NCBI RefSeq assembly: GCF_002087235.1
Contig: NZ_MUIO01000115.1
Location: 1 to 40,911, forward strand
Reading direction: 5' to 3'
Length of the DNA: 40,911 nt
From: Pseudomonas floridensis
GTDB lineage: Bacteria > Pseudomonadota > Gammaproteobacteria > Pseudomonadales > Pseudomonadaceae
A model generated the notes under the pieces. The model did no database searches and was not told the origin of the DNA. It saw only the letters and a list, made by a program, of their open reading frames with translations. Positions 17,586 to 24,849 of this stretch are shown piece after piece; within the stretch, counting starts at the first letter, position 1; the number at the start of each line of letters is the position of its first letter. The position numbers and the translations under genes were made by a program.

Positions 17586-18596
17586 ATGAACCCGACCTTC
17601 ATGAGACGCTTCCTGCATCCCGCGCCATGGCTATTGGGCGGTGCACTTCTGGCCGCAGGCCCGGCAGGCGCCGCCAGCCCTGTCGAACACGTTGTCACTG
17701 ACCCCGCATTCAGCCAACTGGTTGCTCCCGGAGCCCGCGTCGAGCTACTGACCGATCAGGCGAAATGGGCCGAAGGCCCGCTATGCCTGCCTGATGGCCG
17801 CCTGATATGGAGCGATATCAAGGCCAACAAGGTCAGCAGTTGGCGAGCAAAGGAAGGCGTGTCCACCTGGCTGGAAAAGGCCGATTATCAAAACGGGCAT
17901 ACACTTGACGGTCAGCGTCGCGTAGTAGCGGCATCTCACGGCAAACGGGGGATTGTACGGCAGGAGGCCAACGGCGAGTGGCATACCTTGGTCGACACCT
18001 ATCAAGGCAAACGCCTGAACAGCCCGAACGATGTGGTGACGGACAAAAGCGGCAATCTATGGTTTTCCGATCCCACCTTCGGTGTGCTGAGCAAAAGCGA
18101 AGGTTACGGCGGCACACCTGAGCAAGGTGGCGAATTCATCTATCGCTACGTGCCCGATAGCGGTGAGATCACCCGCCTCGATACGCCCGAGGTTCATTCG
18201 CCCAATGGCCTGGCCTTCTCGCCGGATGAGCAATTGCTTTACGTGGCCGACTCACAAATGGCCCACGACTTCACCAACAAGAAGCTGGCACATCGCATCA
18301 TGGTCTATCAGGTACGCGACGGCCGTTTGATCAATGGCCAGGTCTTCGCCGATATCGAGCCTGGTATTCCTGACGGTATCGCAGTCGACGCGCTTGGAAA
18401 CGTGTGGAGTAGCAGCAAGGAAGGTATCCAGGTTTTTACCGCCGCAGGCAAGCCATTGGGCAAACTGCTGATAGCCAGCAAGGACACCAGCAACCTGACG
18501 TTCTGTTCAAGCGAAGGAACCCGTTGGGCTTACATCACCGCCGCAAACAAAGTGCTCAGGGTGCAAGTGATGAAGGGAGTTGCAGGAGAGAAGTAG
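17586..18596 (+). CDS. Exported SMP-30/gluconolactonase-family protein
   Basis: This is a six-bladed beta-propeller of the SMP-30/gluconolactonase/LRE family, which hydrolyses sugar or other lactones with one divalent metal. The start is taken at ATG 17586 (336 residues), giving a signal peptide ending near AGAASP; ATG 17601 is also possible. Metal-site segments are AEGPLCLPDG, LNSPNDVV, HSPNGLAFS and IPDGIAVD, giving the expected Glu, Asn and Asp ligands. It is the last gene of the yagU-cupin operon. The signal peptide places it in the periplasm, unlike cytoplasmic regucalcins. The lactone substrate is not known. Confidence 0.83.
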   Translation: MNPTFMRRFLHPAPWLLGGALLAAGPAGAASPVEHVVTDPAFSQLVAPGARVELLTDQAKWAEGPLCLPDGRLIWSDIKANKVSSWRAKEGVSTWLEKADYQNGHTLDGQRRVVAASHGKRGIVRQEANGEWHTLVDTYQGKRLNSPNDVVTDKSGNLWFSDPTFGVLSKSEGYGGTPEQGGEFIYRYVPDSGEITRLDTPEVHSPNGLAFSPDEQLLYVADSQMAHDFTNKKLAHRIMVYQVRDGRLINGQVFADIEPGIPDGIAVDALGNVWSSSKEGIQVFTAAGKPLGKLLIASKDTSNLTFCSSEGTRWAYITAANKVLRVQVMKGVAGEK

Positions 18597-18848
18597 TCGG
18601 ACCTGACTGGAATGCTCAAATCGGCGGTATCAAGGGCGCCGTACTGGAAGAAGGTGCCGAGGTAGCATAGAGCTCGGAGAATACTGACTAGTTCAGGTCC
18701 GCCGACTGGATTGAAGGCCGTGCACGTGCCTTTACCGCCAATCGGCTTTTTTCAATTTCCCTGATGAGCCACGCCACATCAGGGGTTTCTCGTCACTTAT
18801 CCTTCGTACAAAGGCCTCAGATTACGTTACGCCCTGAGCGGCTGACGT
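18597..18848. other. Gene-poor stretch before IS630 remnant
   Basis: No intact gene is seen. CCCTGATG and CATCAGGG around 18760-18785 form an imperfectly spaced hairpin that may end the SMP-30 transcript. The rest looks like decayed sequence at an island boundary. Confidence 0.4.
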
Positions 18849-19570
18849 AACGAGACTGCCCTTGAAGAGAAATTCTGGGACTTCATCGGTTTGTATCTGG
18901 ATCCTCCTGACAAGGTACTGGTGCTGTGCTGCGATGAAAAAAGTCAGGTTCAAGCCTTGGAGCCTACTTAGCCGGGACTGCCTTTGGGCATCGGCCATAT
19001 CCGCACGCGATCGCACGATTATATTCGCCACGGCGCCGTAAACCTCTTCACTGCGCTCGATTACGTGAGGGGAAGTTGATCAGTTCTATCGAGCGCCAAC
19101 ACCGGCATCAGGAGTGGCTGGACTTCCTCAAGAAAATCAATCGGGAAATGCCCAAGCGCCTTCAGTTGCACCTGATCCTCGACAACTACGCCACGCACAA
19201 ACATCCGAAAGTGAAGGTCTGGCTCGAAAAGCGCAAGTGCTTCCCTATGCATTTCACCCCGACCTCAAGTTCGTGGATGAACATGGTTGAGCGTCGCTTT
19301 CGTGACATCACGGTATACCTGCGCGACAGTAGTTTCAGCTCGGTTCGCGAATTGGAAAGCTCAATCACCACGTTTCTGGCACTGCCAAATGCTCAGCCGA
19401 CTCGCTACGTTTGGAGCGCTAAAGGAGAAGACATTTTGAACAAGATACAGCGCCCGCGAGGCGATGACCTCGTAGGCATGAGAGATGTTAATTTTGAGAG
19501 GGTACACCAGGCCAGTCAGATCAAAGCGCTGCTCACTTATGTGTTCATCCGCCTGCGCTTGAGTTGCTAG
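18849..19570 (+). pseudogene. IS630-family transposase remnant
   Basis: This is the C-terminal half of an IS630-type DDE transposase. In one frame from about 18852 one reads EEKFWDFIGLYLDPPDK and CCDEKSQ (first catalytic Asp), interrupted by TAG at 18969-18971 where relatives have Gln. After DYV near 19068 a one-base loss shifts the frame. The second frame, from 19076, carries LILDNYATHKH (second Asp) and TPTSSSWMNMVERRF (catalytic Glu), then ends with KIQRPR near 19460 before running on to a chance stop at 19570. The N-terminal DNA-binding part and both terminal repeats are missing. It is dead, and marks past transposition next to the effector genes. Confidence 0.85.
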
Positions 19571-19906
19571 ATAAATACCCACGGCTGACTTACCGACTGG
19601 CCCCGCTCATTTTAATTCGAAGCTAATTTTAGTTGCCAGCGATGTAATGCAAGCAGACGCAGCTGAATGCAAGCACGCTCGTAACTGATACGAGCTAGAG
19701 GGCTCCGTCAGTCGCAGTTAATCCGAGCCGAAAATGGTGTTGACTGCGAGCACTGCTGTTTTCAATATATTGATTAACCGGCGCGCTAGCGTGTGACAAA
19801 AAGCGCGCCAGCCAGGAGCAGGAATTGGTTTACATTTCACATCCAGCGTCGAAAGAATGCTGATGGGAGAAACGACAGATTTTACCAGATACCTGCTTCA
19901 TCGACC
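19571..19906. other. Non-coding stretch downstream of effector-like gene
   Basis: No gene is seen. It contains the diverged repeat at 19607-19650 and a 10-base direct repeat AATGCAAGCA at 19646-19655 and 19666-19675, 20 bases apart. Confidence 0.45.
19607..19650 (+). repeat. Diverged repeat, copy 1
   Basis: These 44 bases align without gaps to 21093-21136 with 32 identities, sharing ATTCG, AGCTAAT and AGCGA blocks. Each copy lies beyond the 3' end of a HrpL-linked gene. Confidence 0.55.
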
Positions 19907-20560
19907 TTACTTCCAGCGCGCCATGAATATGGACCTGCCGGTCTCATGCGGTGACCGATGTACCAGTTTAGGAATACTTTCTTCGGTAATGCCCTTGCCA
20001 GCAAAAAAATAGAAGCGGTCTGACTTGGCCACTTTGGTCTTTTGTGCGACCACCTCGGCGTCCAGAGGGGTCATTTCTGCATATTGCCCGTGCGTAAACA
20101 CTGCTTTTGACTCCGTTGACTTGACAAACTCTGTACCGCGGCCTTCAATCGCTGATATGCAAATGACTTTTAGCGGTGCTCTGTCTTGGTGCCATTGTTC
20201 TGAACGCGGATTATCTACACGCCTCAGTTGAAACTCATGGGGTCTTAATTGTTGTTTTCTTCCCGTGAGGGAGGCAGCAATGTCTTTTGCCACTTTCGTC
20301 ATCGAGCGCTCGTGCTCGGTCGTCTGCAGATCAACAACTCTTCCGACGGACTCATTTCGCCAAGCGGGGTTGCTGAGACTGCTTTGCTGGTGCAGATAGC
20401 TTCTCGTAGTTTCCGACATGGAAACAGTGAAATATCCTTTCTCTTTAAGTTTTTCCGTCTTTTCCTGAAGTTGTCTCTGGTCAAGTTTCAACTCAGCAAA
20501 AGGCTGGGTCTGGGTGTGATACGCCGATGTGCTAGCTGCGCCACGGATGCCATAGGTCAC
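19907..20560 (-). CDS. Putative HrpL-regulated type III effector with DUF1826/2OG-oxygenase-like triad
   Basis: This 217-residue protein is expressed from GTG 20560, which has AGAGGA seven bases upstream. A HrpL-type promoter lies 95 bases further up. The N terminus (MTYGIRGAASTSAYHTQTQ) is Ser/Thr-rich with no acidic residue in the first 20, as in type III secretion signals. Residues 24-41 form a charged helix. The C-terminal half has WHQD (H124, D126), then AIEGRGTEFV, and LVHRSPHETGRS (H201, R209). This order resembles DUF1826 and the H-x-D...H iron site with a downstream Arg of Fe(II)/2-oxoglutarate oxygenases. No signal peptide or membrane segment is seen. I cannot assign it to a named Hop family. 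Secretion and enzyme activity are inferred. Confidence 0.72.
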   Translation of the reverse strand: MTYGIRGAASTSAYHTQTQPFAELKLDQRQLQEKTEKLKEKGYFTVSMSETTRSYLHQQSSLSNPAWRNESVGRVVDLQTTEHERSMTKVAKDIAASLTGRKQQLRPHEFQLRRVDNPRSEQWHQDRAPLKVICISAIEGRGTEFVKSTESKAVFTHGQYAEMTPLDAEVVAQKTKVAKSDRFYFFAGKGITEESIPKLVHRSPHETGRSIFMARWK

Positions 20561-20654
20561 GAATCTTTCCTCTGAACAATGGTGATTTTACCCCTGAAGT
20601 GATCTTTCGAGGCCGTCATTCAGTGACGTCAACCCATACTCCAGGTGCCCACAT

Positions 20655-20683
20655 TCTGTGGCGCCAAGTACGAAAAAAGTTCC
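20655..20683 (-). promoter_or_regulatory. HrpL-dependent promoter (hrp box) for the 217-residue gene
   Basis: On the minus strand GGAACT, a 16-base spacer and CCACAGA match the HrpL consensus GGAAC(C/T)-N15/16-CCACNNA. It lies 95 bases upstream of the GTG start, a normal distance. Confidence 0.85.
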
Positions 20684-20926
20684 AGAACGAGGCCTGCTTT
20701 CGTACGCAGAAGCCAGAACGTTTAATGCCTTCTTGCCATAATTTAACTTTTCATTATATGGCATTCGACCAATACCGCTACTGAGCCTAGGGCTTCCACT
20801 CAACATCCACCGTCATTGTGTTGTATGGATGAAGGTCGACAAGCCCGCAGACACAGAGATCAAGGCACTGTGCAGTAACGCATTGGGATCTGTACTAAAA
20901 GTCGACGAGGGAAGGTCAGGCAAGGT

Positions 20927-20985
20927 AAAAACAGGCCAGAAAGCGGAGTCTACATGTTGTAAATGAGCTTTCCGAGCCTGTTTTT
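20927..20985. repeat. Nested inverted repeat (hairpin element)
   Basis: AAAAACAGGC (20927-20936) pairs with GCCTGTTTTT (20976-20985). Inside it GAAAGC (20939-20944) pairs with GCTTTC (20967-20972), giving a 59-base cruciform-like element. Read on the plus strand it ends in TTTTT and would also act as a terminator. It could be the end of a lost insertion sequence or a dispersed REP-type element. Confidence 0.6.
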
Positions 20986-21092
20986 AACTCAGCATCACCA
21001 GCGCAGCCACGTTACGTACAGAGCCTAGATCCGGCGCTAGCCACAGAACTGCGCGACGGGAGGCTGGCGGCGGGCTCTTCTATTTGATCCGT

Positions 21093-21136
21093 TTATTTTC
21101 ATTCGCAGCTAATATTAAACGGAAGCGACGGAATAC
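21093..21136 (+). repeat. Diverged repeat, copy 2
   Basis: This is the partner of 19607-19650 (32 of 44 bases identical), placed about 100 bases beyond the stop of the second effector-like gene. Confidence 0.55.
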
Positions 21137-21234
21137 GGTTTCGTTCGCAATCAACATACCCGTAATTAATCCTGATTGGAAAAGCATTGATTACAGGTCA
21201 AGGCCTTTTCCATAGAAGGTTGCTACAATCGGCT

Positions 21235-21876
21235 TCAGTCAATCACATGCGTTCGACCATACGTCTCGATCCACTCGTGCATATTGGCGTTCACCGTATA
21301 ATTTTCCTCACGATGCCTAAATTTCATTCTGGTCTTGAAGTCAAGTTCAACTACGCCCTGTCCCGTCCATGAGTCTACGATAGCCCCCTTCGGAAATTCA
21401 TTGCTCGGATTGATAACTACATAGTTATGGCTTAGCTTATGATTACTGTAGATGGTAAAGTCTGATATCCCTAACTTATGCCGAAGATGCAAGCCAATCT
21501 CCAGCGCCTGCACGTCGCAATTGGAGAATCCGTTTTCGCGGCATTTTCGGACGCAGTCTGTTAGCTGGGCAGGCGACATCTCAATTGCACCACGCAAATT
21601 CCCACTGTTGGTGCGATAGATACGGCTCTGCTGCAAATTTGCAAGGTTCATCAGAGTTTCCGATAGGTACGTTCGCTTCGCGCTGTCTGTGTACTGTTGC
21701 GCCCTCCTCATTGTCATCAATGCGTCTGCATCCGACTTTTCCGGCTTGTTCAGGCGGCCCATTGCCGTCTGATAACCTGTCGTGGACAAAGTTGTTCTAT
21801 TACTCACTTTTTCCACAAGATCGTTGACTGCCTGCCAAGTTACTGAAGATGAAGAGCTACCAGAAACTCTATTCAT
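21235..21876 (-). CDS. Putative HrpL-regulated type III effector with papain-like Cys-His-Asp signature
   Basis: This 213-residue protein starts at ATG 21876 (GGAG ten bases upstream). The frame is open back to 21993, but those residues lack a ribosome site. The N terminus MNRVSGSSSSSVTWQ is Ser-rich, as expected of a type III signal. Residues 45-115 are helical and charged. The C-terminal half has SNCDVQAL (C120), LSHNYVVINP (H150) and GAIVDSW (D168). This Cys...His...Asp spacing and context match papain-fold proteases and deamidases among bacterial toxins and effectors. A consensus HrpL promoter lies 132 bases upstream. No chaperone gene is adjacent. I cannot place it in a named Hop family. 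The catalytic role and host target are inferred. Confidence 0.75.
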   Translation of the reverse strand: MNRVSGSSSSSVTWQAVNDLVEKVSNRTTLSTTGYQTAMGRLNKPEKSDADALMTMRRAQQYTDSAKRTYLSETLMNLANLQQSRIYRTNSGNLRGAIEMSPAQLTDCVRKCRENGFSNCDVQALEIGLHLRHKLGISDFTIYSNHKLSHNYVVINPSNEFPKGAIVDSWTGQGVVELDFKTRMKFRHREENYTVNANMHEWIETYGRTHVID

Positions 21877-22007
21877 GCTAATTATACTCCGATAAGGGCA
21901 ACGCTGCTCAACGTGGCAAGAAGATACCATTCGATTGAACTTAGAAAGATTGCTGAATGACCAGACCCCTCTGTACCGCTTTGCCAGATTCATAATTTAC
22001 CAAGCTG

Positions 22008-22036
22008 TTTGTGGTAATTACCGACCGATCGGTTCC
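22008..22036 (-). promoter_or_regulatory. HrpL-dependent promoter (hrp box) for the papain-like gene
   Basis: On the minus strand GGAACC, a 16-base spacer and CCACAAA match the HrpL consensus exactly. The ATG of the effector-like gene is 132 bases downstream. Confidence 0.92.
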
Positions 22037-22109
22037 ATGCGGACTGCAAGTTTTAAACGCCGATGCGCTAGTGGAGTATCCTACTCAAACTCAAAAATCC
22101 GTTCCCAAG

Positions 22110-22680
22110 AAAACCTTTTTTCGACTGGAAAACGGTTTCCTAAAGCTTCTGATCACGCTGTTTGCGAACGTGCCCCACCTCTTGAGTGAGGTCCTCCATG
22201 AAGCTGGCACTGCGCCCTTCTATTCCCGCGTCACCTTACTGCAAATCCTGGCCCTGATCGTCCTGATCGGCATGCTGGTCTACCGGCAGTGGCAGATTCT
22301 CCACCTGAAACAGGTTTTGAATCAGCTGCAAACCTGGAAACCGTCAACGCCATCACGCAACGCATCAATGGCGTGGATGACCGGCTCCAAGCCGCCAGCC
22401 AGCTGAAGTCCGCGAACCTGGTGCAGATTCAAAAAATCACGCAGGTAACCGTCGGCGGCCGCCATCAGCAACTCTATGGGTTCAGGGGGCTGTGGATGCG
22501 CTTAACAGCCCGGCAATGATTGATGCCGAAAAACATTTTCTGACCCAGGGCTTTAGATTTGGGCCTGCAGGTGCCTACGTGGCCAACGTCATTCTGTCGT
22601 TCAAAGGCGAGACGATCCCGCTGCAGCGACAGACATTGGTCAAGAGAGCACTGCCGGTCGACCTTCCGCATCGAACCTAA
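22110..22680 (+). pseudogene. Decayed coding region, membrane protein with coiled coil
   Basis: Three overlapping plus-strand frames carry protein-like sequence. The first has a hydrophobic helix (LLQILALIVLIGMLVY) near 22235-22285. The second continues with a helical, heptad-like stretch (NAITQRINGVDDRLQAAS) near 22345-22400. The third, from about 22492, contains AEKHFLTQGFRFGPAGAY and ends at 22680. The shifts between frames suggest one or two frameshifted genes rather than intact ones. I do not recognise the protein. Its place next to tRNA-Lys fits a remnant of an integrated element. Confidence 0.4.
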
Positions 22681-23149
22681 TTGCACCGCACTGTGAGCGG
22701 GGTCATTGAGAACGCGCTTCGCCTCATTAATCAAGACCACAAGATGCAGTAGCTGGGAGGTGGGCTTCTACAGGATCCCATAGGTCAGCAGATCCCCTCA
22801 GTGAGCCAAAGGCTTGAGAAGATGCCAAATGCCATCATCGTTCCGAGTCGACTCAGCAGTCATTCGGCCTCAACAAACCTATGCAATAGCCGATGACAGC
22901 AACACTCGGCATCAGCCGGAATAAAACGCGCGGCCTTGAGCAGTTTTGACCTGGCACTCCGACCCGCAATTTGACGTCACTAGTTTCCGGCGTTACGTTT
23001 CGCGACAGACGGCTGCTTGTCTGGGCGCATTACGCTCCATCGGTACTACTGCCTTCAGCTTCCAAAAACTTGCCAACCGCCTTAAAGATCGTTGCGTCAA
23101 CCCCACGACGAAAGCTCAGAGCAGCTTTCCGATTTAGCAATCTGCAACG
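22681..23149. other. Degenerate stretch flanking tRNA-Lys
   Basis: No intact gene is seen. On the minus strand a short frame (about 23140 to the TAA at 23032-23030) reads as a protein-like C terminus including SFRRGVDATIFKAVG, with no recognisable start, and may be a relic of an integrated element. Plus-strand frames here show no features. Confidence 0.4.
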
Positions 23150-23150
23150 C

Positions 23151-23196
23151 AAAAAAAAATCCGGAAATTCTCACTTTCGTGGACCTTCCGGATTTT
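23151..23196 (-). terminator. Rho-independent terminator downstream of tRNA-Lys
   Basis: On the minus strand AATCCGGAA (23194-23186) pairs with TTCCGGATT (23166-23158), and a run of nine or more T follows. It starts 8 bases after the tRNA 3' end. Confidence 0.9.
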
Positions 23197-23201
23197 CAAA
23201 A

Positions 23202-23277
23202 TGGTGGGTCGTGTGGGATTCGAACCTACGACCAATTGGTTAAAAGCCAACTGCTCTACCAACTGAGCTAACGACCC
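23202..23277 (-). tRNA. tRNA-Lys (UUU anticodon)
   Basis: The 76-base gene begins GGGTCGTTAGCTCAGTTGG, has anticodon TTT in the CTTTTAA loop, the T-arm GGTTCGAATCC, and ends with an encoded CCA. The acceptor stem GGGTCGT/ACGACCC is perfect. It lies 62 bases after queC on the same strand. In P. aeruginosa and P. syringae tRNA-Lys genes serve as attachment sites for integrative islands, and its 3' end faces the accessory region. No second copy of its 3' end is visible in the window. Confidence 0.97.
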
Positions 23278-23339
23278 TCTGTTGTGTGGCGCGTATATTA
23301 CTGATTTTTATGAGTAATTCAACACCTATTTTAAAAAAC

Positions 23340-24029
23340 TTAAAAATAACGCGTTGGGTCTGCTACACCGGCGGCGGCGAAGCCTTCTGCGCGCAGGCGG
23401 CAGCTGTCGCATTTACCGCAAGCTCGGCCTTGATCGTCAGCCTGGTAGCAGGAGACCGTCAGTGCGTAATCGACGCCCAGCGTGGTGCCAGCCTTGACGA
23501 TGTCGGACTTGCTCAGGTTCTGCAGCGGCGCGCGAATGGTGAAGCCCTGCCCTTCGACACCAGCTTTGGTGGCCAGGTTGGCCATACGCTCGAACGACTC
23601 GACGAATTCAGGACGGCAGTCAGGGTAGCCGGAGTAGTCGACGGCATTGACACCGATGAAGATGTCACGGGCACCCAATACTTCTGCCCAACCCAACGCC
23701 AGCGACAGGAACACCGTATTGCGCGCAGGCACGTAAGTGACCGGAATGCCTTCCGACGGCGCCTCAGGCACTGCAATTGAGCTGTCAGTGAGCGCCGAGC
23801 CGCCGATGCCATTCAAGTTCAGGCCGATCACTTTGTGTTCAATGGCGCCCAGATCGCGAGCAACCTGCGCCGCTGCGTCGAGTTCGGCACGATGGCGCTG
23901 GCCGTAATCGAAACTCATGGTGTAGCAGGCATAACCTTCAGCGCGAGCCATGGCGACAACGGTCGCCGAGTCCAGGCCGCCGGACAGCAGAATCACTGCT
24001 CTTTTCTCAGTCTTGGTCAGTTCAGTCAT
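23340..24029 (-). CDS. queC: 7-cyano-7-deazaguanine synthase QueC
   Basis: QueC converts 7-carboxy-7-deazaguanine to preQ0 with ATP and ammonia, in queuosine tRNA-modification synthesis. The 229-residue protein has the PP-loop SGGLDSATVVA near the N terminus and the zinc-binding cysteines in CGKCDSCRLR near the C terminus, after an upstream Cys in TVSCYQ. The ATG at 24029 lies one base after the queE stop codon, so the two are coupled. The tRNA-Lys gene follows it. Confidence 0.97.
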   Translation of the reverse strand: MTELTKTEKRAVILLSGGLDSATVVAMARAEGYACYTMSFDYGQRHRAELDAAAQVARDLGAIEHKVIGLNLNGIGGSALTDSSIAVPEAPSEGIPVTYVPARNTVFLSLALGWAEVLGARDIFIGVNAVDYSGYPDCRPEFVESFERMANLATKAGVEGQGFTIRAPLQNLSKSDIVKAGTTLGVDYALTVSCYQADDQGRACGKCDSCRLRAEGFAAAGVADPTRYF

Positions 24030-24030
24030 T

Positions 24031-24678
24031 TCAGCGCCCCGGCTCGTCGTCCCAAAGAAATTTATGCAACTGCATCTGCAAGCGTACTGGCAGGTTATCC
24101 GCCACGATCCAGTCGGCCAGATCTCGCCCTTTCAACTCATGATGACTGGCGGAAAACAGCACTTCGCCAGCCCGGCGATCCAGTCCGTACTGAATGAGCT
24201 TGGATACCGCCCAGTCGTAGTCTTCGCGGGAGCAGATCACGAACTTGACCTGATCGTTCGGCGTGAGCAGCTCCATGTTTTCGTAGCGGTTGCGTGTGAC
24301 TTCCATCGAACCTGGGGTCTTGAGGTCAACGACGCGGCTCACGCGGGGATCTACTGCAGAGATATCCAGCGCACCACTGGTTTCCAGCGAAACTTCGTAG
24401 CCTTCGTCACACAGGCGCTTGAGCAACGGAATCGCATTTGGCTGGGCGAGTGGCTCTCCGCCAGTCACGCAGACATAGCGAGGGCGATAAGCCGCCACCT
24501 GACCCATGATGTCGTCCAGCGTCTGAATGGTGCCGCCGCTGAAAGCGTAGGCGCTGTCGCAGTACTGACAGCGGAGAGGACAGCCTGTCAAGCGGACAAA
24601 TACGGTGGGCAGCCCAGCCGTACGGGTTTCACCCTGCAAGGAGTGAAATATTTCGGTGATGCGTAATGTGTCTTGCAT
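24031..24678 (-). CDS. queE: 7-carboxy-7-deazaguanine synthase QueE
   Basis: QueE is a radical SAM enzyme that contracts the ring of 6-carboxytetrahydropterin to 7-carboxy-7-deazaguanine. The cluster-binding CPLRCQYC gives the CX3CX2C motif, and GGEPL is the SAM-binding GGE segment. I chose ATG 24678 (215 residues), which begins MQDTLRITEIF as relatives do. A GTG at 24687 lengthens it by three residues. Neither has a strong ribosome site. It overlaps no gene upstream and is followed after one base by queC. Confidence 0.95.
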   Translation of the reverse strand: MQDTLRITEIFHSLQGETRTAGLPTVFVRLTGCPLRCQYCDSAYAFSGGTIQTLDDIMGQVAAYRPRYVCVTGGEPLAQPNAIPLLKRLCDEGYEVSLETSGALDISAVDPRVSRVVDLKTPGSMEVTRNRYENMELLTPNDQVKFVICSREDYDWAVSKLIQYGLDRRAGEVLFSASHHELKGRDLADWIVADNLPVRLQMQLHKFLWDDEPGR

Positions 24679-24802
24679 ATCAGCCACGGGCGTAACAGCT
24701 AAACAGGCCGTCCGCCTCCGTCAGGCACTTCAAGAAACCCTGCAACCGCAGAATCCAGAGAAGCGTAATGTGTACCGGAATTTCGGGTGCGAGATTCTAA
24801 CG

Positions 24803-24829
24803 AAAAAAGCCGCGACGAGCGCGGCTTTC
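24803..24829 (-). terminator. Rho-independent terminator of the tol-pal-cpoB operon
   Basis: On the minus strand AAAGCCGCG pairs with CGCGGCTTT around a 5-base loop and continues into TTTTT. It lies 21 bases after the cpoB stop codon and separates the tol-pal block from queE. Confidence 0.9.
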
Positions 24830-24849
24830 TTGAACGGCGAGTCAGAACG

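Larger units (their letters stand above)
20684..21234. other. Non-coding stretch between the two effector-like genes
   Basis: No convincing gene is seen in these 550 bases. The stretch holds the nested hairpin at 20927-20985 and the second diverged repeat at 21093-21136. Confidence 0.45.

Noticed and set aside
19823..19851. Possible plus-strand hrp box (GGAATT-N16-CCAGCGT)
   Set aside because: It differs from the consensus in both halves and no gene follows on that strand.
20588..20806. 72-residue minus-strand frame upstream of the first effector-like gene
   Set aside because: It overlaps the hrp box and has no recognisable features or ribosome site. It could be a relic but cannot be supported as a gene.
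2408..23201. Search for a second attachment copy of the tRNA-Lys 3' end
   Set aside because: No direct repeat of the tRNA T-arm/acceptor end is visible elsewhere in the window, so no island boundary can be fixed by an att pair.
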